Of a stretch of 64,000 nt of DNA, positions 1-12,394 are shown piece after piece. Numbering within the stretch: position 1 is the stretch's first letter; the number at the start of each line of letters is the position of its first letter. The notes below the pieces were generated by a model, which saw only the letters and a program-made list of their open reading frames with translations, was not told where the DNA came from and did not search any database. Source of the stretch: Polaromonas sp. CG_9.7 (GTDB taxonomy: Bacteria > Pseudomonadota > Gammaproteobacteria > Burkholderiales > Burkholderiaceae_C). A program made the translations under genes and the position numbers. The stretch lies in contig NZ_JADOVG010000019.1 of assembly GCF_015752205.1 (NCBI RefSeq), positions 1 through 64,000 of the forward strand, written 5' to 3'.

Positions 1-371
1 AGCAAAAATTTCATAATGCGAGTGCGCTGAGTGAAAAATCAACCCACCCGGGCAGGGTGTTGCGTTTACCCGCAGAGTATTTCAGCAGCCTGTTATGGAA
101 ATAGCCATGCTTTTCGCCTTCATCTTGCTCAGCGGCATCGTCATCGAGGCAGCCCTCGCCCCGCCGCTGGCGCAGCGGCTGGCGGGCTGCAGTGCCAGGA
201 ATGGAAGTTCAAGATTGTGGTCATGGATGGCAAGACCCTTGACAAGGTGCTGGCCAACCGCCTTGCCAGTGCGCCCCTGGAGTCAACGCTTGACATCGTG
301 GCGGCTTGAGGCGATGGCGTGGTGTTGACCCGGGTCATGGCAGGCATGTATTTTTTTTCACCGCTTTTTTC
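1..371. other. Window start, no gene recognised
   Basis: Several short overlapping open frames exist here, including one from 95 with a hydrophobic start (MEIAMLFAFILLSG) and one ending at 309, but none continues into a recognisable protein. The hydrophobic start followed by loss of character could be a frame-broken small membrane protein. I cannot support a gene. Confidence 0.3.
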
Positions 372-668
372 GTGAATCAAGCGAACGGCTGCGGCTTTAT
401 AGGCCGCCGGTGGCGCGGCGAAACCGCACTGGCGGTGCTGTACTGGCACGACATTGTGGTCGTCGGCAGCATCATCAACCTGCTGACCGGCTTTGCCGCG
501 CTGATGCTGGCAGCGCAGGGCGTTCACCTGGCAATTGCGGCGGCGGTGCATTTCGCCCCGCTGCCTTACAACGCTTTTTTGGTCGTGTCCTTGTGGCGCA
601 CCCCCCGATGCAGCCGGGCCATGGCCTGGACTTCTGCACTGTGGCTGGTCGTCATGACGGTGGTTTAA
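372..668 (+). CDS. Small hypothetical membrane protein
   Basis: This encodes a 98-residue protein if the GTG at 372 is used; the open frame extends upstream to a TTG at 306. Two or three hydrophobic stretches are visible (around HDIVVVGSIINLLTGFAAL, then a second after LHLAIAAAVHF-like residues, and the C-terminal ALWLVVMTVV), so it is probably an inner-membrane protein. No catalytic motif or named family is recognised. It converges on waaA, whose stop lies 45 bases downstream. The start is uncertain because no strong ribosome binding site precedes either candidate. Confidence 0.5.
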   Translation: MNQANGCGFIGRRWRGETALAVLYWHDIVVVGSIINLLTGFAALMLAAQGVHLAIAAAVHFAPLPYNAFLVVSLWRTPRCSRAMAWTSALWLVVMTVV

Positions 669-712
669 GGCAGGCGCTGCCATGCGCCCGGTGGGCTGGT
701 TTTTTTATCTGT

Positions 713-2059
713 TCACCCTGGCTGCAGGTATTCGCGCAACGCCTGCACCGTCCGCGCTGTCGCCCCCCGGTTCCTGGCAGAAAAGGCCAATCCGGCTGCG
801 ACCGCTTTCGCCAGCGCAGCCGGATCCTCAGCCAGCCCCAGGCCGGCCTGCACGCCTTCAGCCATGTCGGCCACGCGCAGCGCAGCGCCTTCGGCCTCGG
901 CGAGTTCGGCTGCTTCGGTGAAATTGAAGGTGTGCGGCCCCATCACGACCGGGCAGCCGCAGGCGGCGGCTTCGATCAGGTTCTGCCCGCCCAGCGGCGC
1001 AAAGCTGCCGCCCAGCAGGGCCGCGTCGGCCAGGCCGTAGTACAGCGCCATTTCGCCCAGCGAGTCGCCAAGCCAGACATCGGCGTTCATTGCCTCGGCG
1101 CTGTCGGCCGGGCTGCCGGTCCATTGCGAGCGGCGCGACACGCGCAGGCCGTGCAGCGCTGCCAGCGCGGCCACGTCGTCAAACCGCTGGGGATGGCGTG
1201 GCACGACCAGGGTCTTGAATCTGCAGTCCAACGGAATTGCTACTGAATTCATAGCTACCTGCGCTTGTGGGATATGCGCAAACGCCTTTATTTGCTTGAA
1301 AAACTCGTCTTCCTCGCCTTCACGCGAGCTGGCGAACATCAGCACCGGCTGCGCCAGCGACTGGCGCCAGGCCCGCCCTTTTTCCAGCTGGGCGGCGTCT
1401 GGCGTCGCGTCGAACTTCAGATTGCCGAACACGCCGGCGACCGGCGCGCCCAGCTGGTGAAAACGCCCGGCGTCGCCTTCGGTTTGCGCGTACACGGCCG
1501 ACAGCGCACCATAGGCGGGCAGCGACAAGGCCGACAAACGCAGCGCCTGCTTCAGCGACTTGGCCGACAGCCGGCCATTGACCAGCACCAGCGGCATGCC
1601 GCGTTGTTTGGATCCGGCCACGGTGTTGGGCCAGATTTCGGTTTCCATCAGCAGGCCCAGGCGCGGCTTGAAGTGGCTGAAAAAACGCGCCACCGCAGCC
1701 GGGCTGTCCCACGGCTGCCAGACCTGCACGTCGCCGGGCTGGCCTATGGATTTAAGCAGCGCCCGCCCCTCCTCGCGGCCGGTGGCGGTGCCATGCGTCA
1801 GCAGCAGCCGCAGCGCCGGATACTGCTTGTGCAGCGCCTTGAGCAGCATGGCGGCGGTGCGGGTTTCGCCCAGCGACACAGCATGCACCCAGACCAGTTC
1901 GGACACGGCTTCAGCCGGCTGGGCATAGTGGCCAAAGCGTTCATCGACCGCTTCAAGGTAGCCGGGCTCCTGCCGACCGCGCCGCGCCAGCTTGCGCCGC
2001 AGCAGCGGCTGGACGAGCGTCGTGAACACCGAATACAGCGCGCGCGCCCATCTGCTCAT
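713..2059 (-). CDS. waaA: 3-deoxy-D-manno-octulosonic acid (Kdo) transferase
   Basis: WaaA transfers Kdo from CMP-Kdo to lipid A precursor at the cytoplasmic face of the inner membrane, founding the LPS inner core. The 448-residue protein starts with a short hydrophobic anchor, then a GT-B fold: an N-terminal domain with WVHAVSLGET (about 57-66) and METEIWPN (about 139-146), and a C-terminal domain with LGGSFAPLGGQNLIEAA (about 350-366), the conserved sugar-nucleotide region. It is slightly longer than the usual 420-430 residues. Residues about 258-274 are encoded by an antisense copy of the dispersed palindromic element (1239-1286), which sits between conserved blocks. Its start overlaps the waaC stop (ATGA-type), so it is translationally coupled in an operon with the phosphomannomutase. 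Confidence 0.95.
   Translation of the reverse strand: MSRWARALYSVFTTLVQPLLRRKLARRGRQEPGYLEAVDERFGHYAQPAEAVSELVWVHAVSLGETRTAAMLLKALHKQYPALRLLLTHGTATGREEGRALLKSIGQPGDVQVWQPWDSPAAVARFFSHFKPRLGLLMETEIWPNTVAGSKQRGMPLVLVNGRLSAKSLKQALRLSALSLPAYGALSAVYAQTEGDAGRFHQLGAPVAGVFGNLKFDATPDAAQLEKGRAWRQSLAQPVLMFASSREGEEDEFFKQIKAFAHIPQAQVAMNSVAIPLDCRFKTLVVPRHPQRFDDVAALAALHGLRVSRRSQWTGSPADSAEAMNADVWLGDSLGEMALYYGLADAALLGGSFAPLGGQNLIEAAACGCPVVMGPHTFNFTEAAELAEAEGAALRVADMAEGVQAGLGLAEDPAALAKAVAAGLAFSARNRGATARTVQALREYLQPG
1239..1286 (+). repeat. Dispersed palindromic element, copy 1 (inside waaA)
   Basis: The core GCTACTGAATTCATAGC is followed by 9 bases and then a tail ending GCGCAAACGCC. It lies antisense within waaA and keeps the frame open (residues about 258-274). 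Confidence 0.75.
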
Positions 2060-3177
2060 GCGCCGTCGGCCCCGCGCATGGACGATTCCAGGGATTCGGA
2101 CGCCTGGCCGGGTACGCCCTGCACGGTTGCCAGGCAGCCCAGCCAGGCCTGCCAGACCGCGTCCACGCTGGGCTGGGGCGCGGCGTAAACGCTGACCTGT
2201 CGGGCGCTGGCCGCGTCAGGCCCCGTACGCCAGGCGGTGTCAAAGTTGTAGAGCTGCACATGCGGCAGGTCGAGCGCCACGGCGATGTGGCTGACGCCGC
2301 TGTCCACGCCAATGACGCCGGCGCACTGGGCCAGTTCGTGCGTCAGCGCGTCAAGCGCCAGCAGCGGCCAGACGACCGCCTGGCCAGGCGCGCCATCATT
2401 CAACGACCGGGCAATCGCCTGGCTTTTAAGCTTTTCTTTTTCATTGCCATGGGGCAGCGCAATCTGATAACCGGCGGCATTCAGGCGCTGGCCCAGTGCC
2501 GTCCAGTGGCCCAGCGGCCACTCCTTGTCGGCACGCGATGTGCCATGCACGAAAGCCACCCTGTTTGCTACTTTTTCAGTAGCCAAATGGTCAAGTCCTG
2601 TTTGCGCAAGAGGCCTTTTTAGTCCGTAGTCCGGGCGGGGCGTAAGGCAATAGCCCAGCGCCCGGGCCACCAGCTCGCGCGAGCGCTGCACGGCGTGGAT
2701 GTGCGGCTGGATGTGTATCGCCACGTCGGCCACCCAGCGCGTCGGGGCTTCATAGCCGGAACCATCGGTCTGGTTGGCCAGCGCGAAACGCTTGCCGCCA
2801 GGCGCCAGCCGCGCCAGCCGCGCCACAAGAGCAGATTTGGTCAGGCCCTGCAGGTCAATGACCGCGTCGTAGCCTGTCTGGCGCAGGTCGGCCTTGAAGG
2901 CGTTCCACTGCTGGCGCGTGACGGCGGACAGCGGCGACTTGCGCCAGCGCCGGATTTCGCACGGAATGACGCGCCGCACGCCGGGGTGCAGCGCCAGCAC
3001 AGGCGCAAACGATTTTTCAACCACCCAGTCGATGTGCGCGCCCGGCAGGGCCGCGAGAATGTCCTGCACCACCGGCAGGGCATGCACCACATCGCCGAGA
3101 GAAGACAGCTTGACAAGAAGGATTCGAACCCCCACGCTCCCCGCGCCCTGTATTGCGCTGTGCACTTCTTTGTTCAA
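2056..3177 (-). CDS. waaC: Lipopolysaccharide heptosyltransferase I
   Basis: WaaC adds the first L-glycero-D-manno-heptose to Kdo2-lipid A (GT9 family). The diagnostic N-terminus RILLVKLSSLGDVVHALPVV is present, and the C-terminal half has GVDSGVSHIAVALDLPHVQLY, the ADP-heptose binding region. The open frame starts at a TTG (3177) that overlaps the upstream stop. Family members usually begin directly at the RILLVK motif, so the GTG at 3135 is an equally good start (359 residues). A copy of the palindromic element encodes residues about 188-204 (LKRPLAQTGLDHLATEKVAN region), just before the VAFVHGTSRADKEWP block. It is the middle gene of the phosphomannomutase-waaC-waaA operon. Confidence 0.93.
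   Translation of the reverse strand: MNKEVHSAIQGAGSVGVRILLVKLSSLGDVVHALPVVQDILAALPGAHIDWVVEKSFAPVLALHPGVRRVIPCEIRRWRKSPLSAVTRQQWNAFKADLRQTGYDAVIDLQGLTKSALVARLARLAPGGKRFALANQTDGSGYEAPTRWVADVAIHIQPHIHAVQRSRELVARALGYCLTPRPDYGLKRPLAQTGLDHLATEKVANRVAFVHGTSRADKEWPLGHWTALGQRLNAAGYQIALPHGNEKEKLKSQAIARSLNDGAPGQAVVWPLLALDALTHELAQCAGVIGVDSGVSHIAVALDLPHVQLYNFDTAWRTGPDAASARQVSVYAAPQPSVDAVWQAWLGCLATVQGVPGQASESLESSMRGADGA
2567..2615 (+). repeat. Dispersed palindromic element, copy 2 (inside waaC)
   Basis: The core GCTACTTTTTCAGTAGC is perfectly palindromic at its 5-bp arms, and the tail ends TTTGCGCAAGAGGCC. It lies antisense within waaC and is read through without a stop. Confidence 0.7.
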
Positions 3178-4556
3178 TGCGCCGGCGCGGCAAACACCGC
3201 ATCGGGCTTGACGCTGCGCAGCAGCACCAGCATGTCGGCCTGGATGCGGTCAAGCGCCGCCTGCGTCTGCCCCTCGAAGCGCAAGACCAGCACCGGCGTG
3301 GTGTTGGAGGCGCGAATCAGGCCAAAGCCGTCCGGCCAGTCCACGCGCACGCCGTCAATGGTGTTGACCTTGGCGGGCGCGTCGAAATGCGCGGCCTTGA
3401 TGAGCGCGGTCACGGCCGTGTGCTGCTCGCCTTCGGCGCACGGCACGTTCAACTCGGGCGTGCTGAAGCTGGTCGGCAGACTGTTGAGCAGCTCCCCGGC
3501 GTCAAGCGCCTGGCTGACGATTTCCAGCAGCCGGCAGCCGGCGTAGGTGCCGTCGTCGAAACCGTACCAGCGTTCCTTGAAGAAGATGTGGCCGCTCATC
3601 TCGCCGCCAAGCGGGGAATCGACTTCCTTCATCTTGGCCTTGATCAGGGAATGGCCGGTCTTGTACATCAACGGCACGCCGCCGGCCGCTTCAATCTCGG
3701 GCGCCAGGCGCTGCGAGCATTTCACGTCATAGACAATCGTGCCGCCCGGCACGCGGCTCAGCACGTCACGGGCAAACAGCATCATCTGGCGGTCGGGGTA
3801 GATGTTCTGGCCGTCCTTGGTAACGATGCCCAGGCGGTCGCCGTCGCCGTCGAAGGCCAGTCCGAGTTCGGCGTCGCCGGCCTGCAGCGCCTTGATCAGG
3901 TCCTGCAGGTTCTCGGGCTTGCTGGGGTCGGGATGGTGGTTGGGAAAGTTCCCATCGACCTCGCTGAACAGCTCGGTCACTTCGCAGCCGATGGCGCGGA
4001 AAATATCGGGCGCCGTCGCGCCGGCAATGCCGTTGCCGCAATCGACGACGATCTTCATCGGCCGCGCCAGCTTGATGTCGGACACGATGCGCGCCTGGTA
4101 AGCCTGCGTCACGTCCTCGGTACGCCGCGTGCCGCCGTCCTTGAGCGACCAGGTTTCTCCGTCCATCATGGCGCGGATTGCCTGGATATCGTCGCCGTAG
4201 ATGGCGCGACCGGCCATGACCATCTTGAAGCCGTTGTAGTCCTTGGGGTTGTGGCTGCCGGTGACCTGGATGCCGGAGTTGCACAGCGTGTTGGCGGCGA
4301 AGTACAGCATCGGCGTGGTTACCATGCCGACATCGATCACTTCGATGCCGACCGCCTGCAGGCCGCGCATCAGCGCGGCGCTGAGCGACGGGCCGCTGAG
4401 CCGGCCGTCGCGGCCCACGGCTACTTTGGACTCGCCCTGCGCCAGCGCGATGCTGCCAAAAGCCTTGCCGATGCCCTCGGCAACGTCCTCGGTCACCGTG
4501 GCGGGCACGACGCCCCGGATGTCATAGGCCTTGAAAATCGAAGCGGCTACTTGCAT
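3174..4556 (-). CDS. algC: Phosphomannomutase/phosphoglucomutase
   Basis: This alpha-D-phosphohexomutase interconverts hexose 1- and 6-phosphates and supplies sugar nucleotides for LPS and exopolysaccharide, and glucose-1-P for glycogen. The 460-residue length matches the AlgC/PMM-PGM type. Visible sites are the phosphoserine loop TGSHNP (99-104, Ser101), the metal loop DGDGDR (236-241), and the sugar-specificity loop GEMSGH (about 328-333). It begins the leftward operon, with waaC overlapping its stop codon, and it adjoins the glycogen genes, which fits a role at the glucose-1-P branch point. The symbol follows Pseudomonas usage; manB or pgm would also be applied. Confidence 0.92.
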   Translation of the reverse strand: MQVAASIFKAYDIRGVVPATVTEDVAEGIGKAFGSIALAQGESKVAVGRDGRLSGPSLSAALMRGLQAVGIEVIDVGMVTTPMLYFAANTLCNSGIQVTGSHNPKDYNGFKMVMAGRAIYGDDIQAIRAMMDGETWSLKDGGTRRTEDVTQAYQARIVSDIKLARPMKIVVDCGNGIAGATAPDIFRAIGCEVTELFSEVDGNFPNHHPDPSKPENLQDLIKALQAGDAELGLAFDGDGDRLGIVTKDGQNIYPDRQMMLFARDVLSRVPGGTIVYDVKCSQRLAPEIEAAGGVPLMYKTGHSLIKAKMKEVDSPLGGEMSGHIFFKERWYGFDDGTYAGCRLLEIVSQALDAGELLNSLPTSFSTPELNVPCAEGEQHTAVTALIKAAHFDAPAKVNTIDGVRVDWPDGFGLIRASNTTPVLVLRFEGQTQAALDRIQADMLVLLRSVKPDAVFAAPAH

Positions 4557-4613
4557 GGTGGGGTTCTTTTTAAAATGTTGTTGAGGGCGATGGCGCTACA
4601 GGGCCGGAGTACA

Positions 4614-4640
4614 GAAAAAGGAAAAGGAAAAGGAAAAACA
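4614..4640. repeat. Short purine-rich tandem repeat
   Basis: About three and a half copies of the hexamer GGAAAA lie in the 172-base gap between glgA and the phosphomannomutase gene, the presumed leader of the latter. It could change length by slippage. Confidence 0.5.
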
Positions 4641-4728
4641 ATACCGGGAAATTTTATACAGCGGCTGGCGCCACAAGTAAACCGCAGGCGGCGGGCCAAA
4701 CGGACGCTACGCACGTTACAGGCCTTAT

Positions 4729-6213
4729 TTATACACGCGCCCCGGTGGCAGACGCTGCCAGTGTGCCTTGGTACAGCGCCATGTACTGCGCGGCGGCGGT
4801 TTCCCATGAAAAATTCTGCGCCATGCCGCGCCGCATCATCTGGCGCCACAGCGCAGGCTGGCCGTAAGCAGCGACCGCCTGCTGCAGCGCCTGCGCCAGG
4901 GCAACGGGCGTGGCCGGGCCGAAACTGAAACCGGTGGCCAGGCCGCTTTGCAGCGTGTCCTGCGTGGCGCCGACCACGGTGTCGGCCAGGCCGCCGACCT
5001 GCCGCACCACCGGCACCGTGCCATAGCGCAGCGCGTAAAGCTGGGTCAGGCCGCAAGGCTCGAAGCGGGACGGCACGAGCATGGCGTCAGCACCCGCCAT
5101 CATGCAGTGCGCCAGCGCCTCGTCATACACCAGCCGCACGGCCACTCGCCCCGGATGCATGGCCGCCGCTTGGGCAAAGGCCGCTTCCAGCGCCGGGTCG
5201 CCATTGCCTTCGACGGCCAGCTGGGGGCCGCCCACCGCCGGAAAATCGAGCAGCGCGGGCAAGGCGTCGAGCAGCAAATCCAGCCCCTTTTGCGATGTCA
5301 GCCGGCTGACGACGGCAAACAGCGGCGCGCTGGCATCAACGTTCAAGCCCAGTTCCTGCTGCAGGGCCGCCTTACACAGCGCCTTGCCTTGAAGCTTGTT
5401 GGGTGAATACGGCGCGGCGGTCAACGGGTCGGTGGCCGGGTTCCAGACGTTGCCATCAACACCGTTCAGGATACCGGACACGTCCGCGCCACGGGCGCGA
5501 ATCACGCCGTCCAGGCCGCAGCCAAAGGCATCGGTGGCGATTTCCTGTGCATAGGTCGGGCTGACCGTGGTGATGTGGCGGGCATATTTCAGCCCGGCTT
5601 TCATGAAGGACAGCTGGCCATGGAATTCGAGCCCGACCGGCACCATCAGGCGCGACGGCAGGCCCAGCAGGTGAAAGTCGCGTTCGTCAAACAGGCCCTG
5701 ATAAGCCAGGTTGTGAACCGTGAAGACCGTGGCTGCCCGGGTGGCCGGGTGGCAGGCAACATAGGCGCAAGCCATGGCGGCATGCCAGTCGTGGGCGTGC
5801 AGCACATCGGGCGTCCAGCCGGGGTCCAGCTCGCCGGCAGCCAGGTGCGCCGCCACCCAGCCAAGCAGGCCAAAGCGCTGCAGGTTGTCAGGCCACTCAG
5901 TGCCGTCAGGTGCCAGGTAGGGGTTGCCCGGCCGCTGGTACAGGTAGGGCGCGTCAATCACATAGGCGGCAACGCCGTTGTGCGCGAGCCGGCCCAGTCG
6001 CAACGTGACGCGACCGGCGCCGAAAATCGCCCCCAGTTCGCACACCACCTGCTGGCCTTTGACGCCTTTCAGAATGTCGGGCAGGCCCGGCAGCACCAGC
6101 CGGACATCGGCTCCGACAGCGATCAGGGCTTCAGGCAGCGCGCCGACCACATCGGCCAGGCCACCGGTCTTGACCAGCGGAAAAATTTCGGCAGCAGCAT
6201 GCAGGACCTTCAT
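4729..6213 (-). CDS. glgA: Glycogen synthase (ADP-glucose)
   Basis: GlgA extends alpha-1,4-glucan chains using ADP-glucose made by GlgC. The 494-residue GT5 protein has the ADP-glucose binding [13 protein letters not shown] at residues about 16-28 and the C-terminal signature [20 protein letters not shown] at about 376-395, with the catalytic acidic and phosphate-contacting residues. Its ATG overlaps the glgC stop (ATGA), so the two are translationally coupled. It is the last gene of the leftward glg arm; 172 bases separate it from the phosphomannomutase. Confidence 0.96.
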   Translation of the reverse strand: MKVLHAAAEIFPLVKTGGLADVVGALPEALIAVGADVRLVLPGLPDILKGVKGQQVVCELGAIFGAGRVTLRLGRLAHNGVAAYVIDAPYLYQRPGNPYLAPDGTEWPDNLQRFGLLGWVAAHLAAGELDPGWTPDVLHAHDWHAAMACAYVACHPATRAATVFTVHNLAYQGLFDERDFHLLGLPSRLMVPVGLEFHGQLSFMKAGLKYARHITTVSPTYAQEIATDAFGCGLDGVIRARGADVSGILNGVDGNVWNPATDPLTAAPYSPNKLQGKALCKAALQQELGLNVDASAPLFAVVSRLTSQKGLDLLLDALPALLDFPAVGGPQLAVEGNGDPALEAAFAQAAAMHPGRVAVRLVYDEALAHCMMAGADAMLVPSRFEPCGLTQLYALRYGTVPVVRQVGGLADTVVGATQDTLQSGLATGFSFGPATPVALAQALQQAVAAYGQPALWRQMMRRGMAQNFSWETAAAQYMALYQGTLAASATGARV

Positions 6214-7478
6214 GCGCCGATCTTCTCCAGCATGTTCCGGGTGACCAGCGTGATGCCGTTCGGGCTGCGGTGAAAGCGCTGGCTGTCGAGTTCGGCGTCT
6301 TCGCCGATCACCATGCCATCGGGAATGGTGCAGCCCCGGTCCACCACCACGCGGTTCAGGCTGGCGCCCCGCCCGACCTGAACGCCAGGCAAGAGCACAG
6401 CCCAGTTCACCTGGGCATGGGAATGCACGCGCACGCTGGAAAACAGCACCGAGCGGAACACATAGCCCGACACGATGCAGCCGCCGGACACGGTTGACTC
6501 AATCGCCATGCCGCGCCGGTCTTCCTGGTTATGCACGAACTTGGCCGGCGGCAATTGCGCCTGGTATGTCCAGATCGGCCAGTGCTGGTCGTACAGGTTG
6601 AGGTCCGGGTCGGTCGCCGTCAGGTCGATATTGGCCTCCCAATAGGCGTCGATGGTGCCGACATCGCGCCAGTAGGGCTCGGCCACATCGCTGGAAGGCA
6701 CACAACTCAGCGCAAACGGGTGCGCTGCCACTTCACCGTTTTTCACGGCGCGCGGAATAATGTCCTTGCCAAAGTCGTGCGTTGAGTCGGGGTCATTGAT
6801 GTCACGCGCCAGTTCCTTGTAGAGGTACTCGGCGTTGAAGATATAGATGCCCATGCTGGCCAGCGCCATGTCGGGACGGCCCGGCATGGACGGCGGGTCG
6901 GCCGGTTTTTCAAGGAAGTCGGTCACCATGCTGTTTTCATCCACCGCCATCACGCCAAAAGCGGTGGCCTCCATGCGCGGCACGGCAATGCAGCCCACGG
7001 TGCAGTCGCGGCCCTTGGCCACATGGTCGGCCAGCATCAGCGCGTAGTTCATCTTGTAGATATGGTCGCCGGCCAGCACCACGATGTAGTCGGCGCCGTA
7101 GCTCTCCAGAATGTCATGGTTCTGGTACACGGCGTCGGCCGTTCCCCGGTACCAGCTTTCGTCGCCGCTGCGCTGCTGGGCCGGCAGCAGATCGACGAAC
7201 TCGTTCATCTCGGTTTTCAAAAAGGCCCAACCGCGTTGCAAATGACGCAAGAGGCTGTGCGACTTGTATTGGGTAATAACGCCAATGCGCCGTATGCCCG
7301 AATTGAGGCAATTTGACAGCGCAAAGTCGACGATTCGGAACTTGCCGCCGAAATACACCGCCGGTTTGGCCCGGCTGTCGGTCAGGTTCATCAGCCGGCT
7401 GCCGCGGCCGCCAGCGAGCACCAGGGCAACCGCGCGTTTTGGCAAATCAAGGCTTTGGGCAAGTTCGTTAGGTTTCAT
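6210..7478 (-). CDS. glgC: Glucose-1-phosphate adenylyltransferase
   Basis: GlgC makes ADP-glucose from ATP and glucose-1-P, the committed and allosterically regulated step of bacterial glycogen synthesis. The start chosen is the ATG at 7478 (MKPNELAQS), giving 422 residues, the normal family length; the frame runs open 21 codons further upstream. The nucleotide-binding stretch [16 protein letters not shown] and the [19 protein letters not shown] block are near the N-terminus, and the C-terminal left-handed beta-helix contains [19 protein letters not shown]. It is divergently transcribed from glgP and coupled to glgA. Confidence 0.96.
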   Translation of the reverse strand: MKPNELAQSLDLPKRAVALVLAGGRGSRLMNLTDSRAKPAVYFGGKFRIVDFALSNCLNSGIRRIGVITQYKSHSLLRHLQRGWAFLKTEMNEFVDLLPAQQRSGDESWYRGTADAVYQNHDILESYGADYIVVLAGDHIYKMNYALMLADHVAKGRDCTVGCIAVPRMEATAFGVMAVDENSMVTDFLEKPADPPSMPGRPDMALASMGIYIFNAEYLYKELARDINDPDSTHDFGKDIIPRAVKNGEVAAHPFALSCVPSSDVAEPYWRDVGTIDAYWEANIDLTATDPDLNLYDQHWPIWTYQAQLPPAKFVHNQEDRRGMAIESTVSGGCIVSGYVFRSVLFSSVRVHSHAQVNWAVLLPGVQVGRGASLNRVVVDRGCTIPDGMVIGEDAELDSQRFHRSPNGITLVTRNMLEKIGA

Positions 7479-7737
7479 TGTTTCCAGCGGTGGGAGTGAT
7501 GAAGGGCGCCACCATCTTAATACCGCAAACCGCGCAGGCAAGGGCTTTGCGGGGCATAAAACAGGGAATCAAGCGCCAAATGTACCGTCTGTCAACAGCC
7601 ACTGACAGTGTGGCTATCGCCCGTTTCAAAGTCGGTCCTGCAGTCTTTTTCACATGCGAGAATCAACAAAAAACTGGCAGATGGCGCGCTCCTTGCTGAT
7701 AGTCGCCCCGGTCTGCCGCACCTGAAAGATCAACGCC
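7479..7737. promoter_or_regulatory. Divergent control region glgC / glgP
   Basis: These 259 bases separate the synthesis arm (glgC-glgA) from the degradation and branching arm (glgP-glgB-glgX). Both sets must be started from here, so opposing storage and mobilisation functions share one regulatory region. No operator can be named from the sequence. Confidence 0.6.
7567..7595 (-). promoter_or_regulatory. Possible sigma-70-like promoter for glgC
   Basis: On the minus strand a perfect TTGACA (7590-7595) is followed, 17 bases later, by TTGATT (7567-7572), a weak -10. The spacing is right for a housekeeping promoter about 90 bases upstream of glgC. The -10 is poor, so this is only a candidate. 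Confidence 0.3.
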
Positions 7738-10170
<2,433 letters not shown>

Positions 10171-10204
10171 GCGCGCTTATTGACCGCACCCGAGGACACG
10201 TGCC

Positions 10205-12394
10205 ATGCTGAAGCCCGAAGATGTCGAACTGATTTGCAGCGCCCGCCACGGCGACCCGTTCTCGGTACTGGGGCCGCATGCGGACGACGGCGGCGTGTCG
10301 GTCCGCGCTTTTTTGCCAGGCGCCCGGCGGGTGGAAGTGCTCGATGCCGATTCGGGCCACCCGGTCGGCACACTGGAGCGGCACCACCCCGACGGATTTT
10401 TTGAAGGCCTGCTGGCGCTGCCGGCCCCGGAGGCTTACTGCCTGCAGGTGCAGTGGGACAACTACCAGACCGCCGTGCTGGAAGACCCGTACCGATTCGG
10501 GCCGGTGCTCGGCGAAATGGACGTGTGGCTGCTCAGCGAAGGCACGCACCTTCGGCCCTATGAAATCCTGGGCGCCAACCCGTGCAGCCGGGACGGCGTG
10601 GACGGCACCAGTTTTGCCGTGTGGGCGCCCAATGCCGCCCGCGTCAGCGTGGTGGGCGACTTCAACCTCTGGGACGGTCGGCGCCACCCGATGCGGCTGC
10701 GGCGCGAGTGCGGCGTCTGGGAAATCTTCCTGCCCGGCGTAACAACAGGCGCGCGCTACAAGTTCGAAATTCTCGCAGCCGATGGCCAGGTGCTGCCAGC
10801 CCGCGCCGACCCGTATGCGCGCCAGGGCGAACTGCGGCCCGCCACCGCCAGCATCGTGGCCGGCATGCCCGCCCGCCAGCCGGCATCCAGTGCGCGCCAG
10901 CAAGCCAATTCGCTGGAGGCACCCCTGAGCATTTATGAAGTCCACCTCGGTTCCTGGCGGCGCATCGACGACCCGGCAAGTGGCTTGCCGCGCTGGCTGA
11001 CCTGGGACGAACTGGCGGCGCAACTCGTCCCTTACGCAGCAGACATGGGTTTTACCCACCTGGAGCTGATGCCTGTCAGCGAGCATCCGTTTGACGGCTC
11101 CTGGGGCTACCAGCCCGTCGGCCTGTACGCGCCGACCGCGCGGTTTGGCGATGCCGACGGACTGGTGCGCTTCATTGCCTGCTGCCATGCGGCGGGCATT
11201 GGCGTGCTGCTCGACTGGGTGCCGGCGCACTTTCCGACCGATGCGCATGGCCTGGGCAATTTTGACGGCACGCCGCTGTATGAATACGCCGACCCGCGCG
11301 AAGGCTTCCACAACGACTGGAACACGCTGATCTACAACCTGGGCCGCACCGAAGTGCGCAACTTCCTGATTGGCAATGCGCTGTACTGGCTGGAGCGTTT
11401 TGGCATTGACGGCCTGCGTGTCGATGCGGTGGCGTCGATGCTCTACCGAGACTACAGCCGAAAAGCGGGCGAATGGATTCCCAACATACACGGTGGCCGC
11501 GAAAACCTGGAAACCATCGCCTTTCTGAAACGCATGAACGAAGTGATTGGCACCGAGCGGCCGCAAGCCGTCACCATGGCCGAAGAATCGACCTCGTTTC
11601 CAGGCGTGTCGCGTCCCACCTCTGAGGGCGGGCTGGGCTTTCACTACAAATGGAACATGGGCTGGATGCACGACACGCTGCAGTACATGGCGCGCGACCC
11701 GGTGCATCGCCAGCACCATCAGGGCGAAATGACCTTCGGCCTGAGCTACGCCTTCAGCGAAAACTTCGTGCTGCCCATTTCGCATGACGAAGTGGTGCAT
11801 GGCAAAGGCTCGCTGCTGGACAAGATGCCCGGCGACGACTGGCAGCAATTCGCCAACCTGCGCGCCTACCTGGGCTTCATGTTCGGCCACCCCGGCAAGA
11901 AGCTGCTGTTCATGGGCTGCGAGTTTGCGCAGGTGCGCGAATGGAACCACGACCAGAGCCTGGACTGGCACCTTCTGGACAAGCCGCAACATGCCGGCGT
12001 GCAGCGGCTGGTGCGCGACCTGAACCAGCTTTATACAACCACCCCGGCGCTGCATGCGCTGGACTTCACACCCGCTGGTTTTGAATGGATAGACCACCAG
12101 GATGCCGCGCATTCGGTGCTCAGCTTCATCCGGCGCAGCAACAACCCAGGGACTTTCAACGTGGTGATCTGCAATTTCACACCGGCCGTGCAAACGTCCT
12201 ACCGCATTGGCGTGCCGCAGCCCGGCGACTACCGAGAGCGGCTCAATACCGACTCGGCGCACTACGGCGGCAGCAACGCTGGCACGCCGCTGGGCATGGC
12301 CAGCACCGAGCCGGTCGGCTGGCACGGCCACACGCAGTCCATCGTGCTGACGCTGCCGCCGCTGGCAACGGTTTTTCTGGAGTGGACGGCATGA
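10205..12394 (+). CDS. glgB: 1,4-alpha-glucan branching enzyme
   Basis: GlgB creates alpha-1,6 branches in glycogen. The 729-residue GH13 protein has an N-terminal N1 domain plus CBM48, then the catalytic barrel: [10 protein letters not shown] (region I), [15 protein letters not shown] with the nucleophile Asp, [16 protein letters not shown] with the acid Glu, and [14 protein letters not shown] with the transition-state Asp. All four regions are intact and the length is the standard for the long form with the N1 domain. The stop overlaps the glgX start (ATGA), indicating coupled translation. Confidence 0.97.
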   Translation: MLKPEDVELICSARHGDPFSVLGPHADDGGVSVRAFLPGARRVEVLDADSGHPVGTLERHHPDGFFEGLLALPAPEAYCLQVQWDNYQTAVLEDPYRFGPVLGEMDVWLLSEGTHLRPYEILGANPCSRDGVDGTSFAVWAPNAARVSVVGDFNLWDGRRHPMRLRRECGVWEIFLPGVTTGARYKFEILAADGQVLPARADPYARQGELRPATASIVAGMPARQPASSARQQANSLEAPLSIYEVHLGSWRRIDDPASGLPRWLTWDELAAQLVPYAADMGFTHLELMPVSEHPFDGSWGYQPVGLYAPTARFGDADGLVRFIACCHAAGIGVLLDWVPAHFPTDAHGLGNFDGTPLYEYADPREGFHNDWNTLIYNLGRTEVRNFLIGNALYWLERFGIDGLRVDAVASMLYRDYSRKAGEWIPNIHGGRENLETIAFLKRMNEVIGTERPQAVTMAEESTSFPGVSRPTSEGGLGFHYKWNMGWMHDTLQYMARDPVHRQHHQGEMTFGLSYAFSENFVLPISHDEVVHGKGSLLDKMPGDDWQQFANLRAYLGFMFGHPGKKLLFMGCEFAQVREWNHDQSLDWHLLDKPQHAGVQRLVRDLNQLYTTTPALHALDFTPAGFEWIDHQDAAHSVLSFIRRSNNPGTFNVVICNFTPAVQTSYRIGVPQPGDYRERLNTDSAHYGGSNAGTPLGMASTEPVGWHGHTQSIVLTLPPLATVFLEWTA

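Noticed and set aside
3112-3140. tRNA-like TpsiC arm (GGATTCGAACCCCC) within waaC
   Set aside because: No acceptor, D-arm or anticodon stem can be formed around it, and it lies exactly on the conserved VRILLVK codons.
3153-4928. 591-codon plus-strand open frame opposite the phosphomannomutase gene
   Set aside because: Antisense shadow caused by high GC third positions; composition is Arg/His/Gln-rich and no family is recognised.
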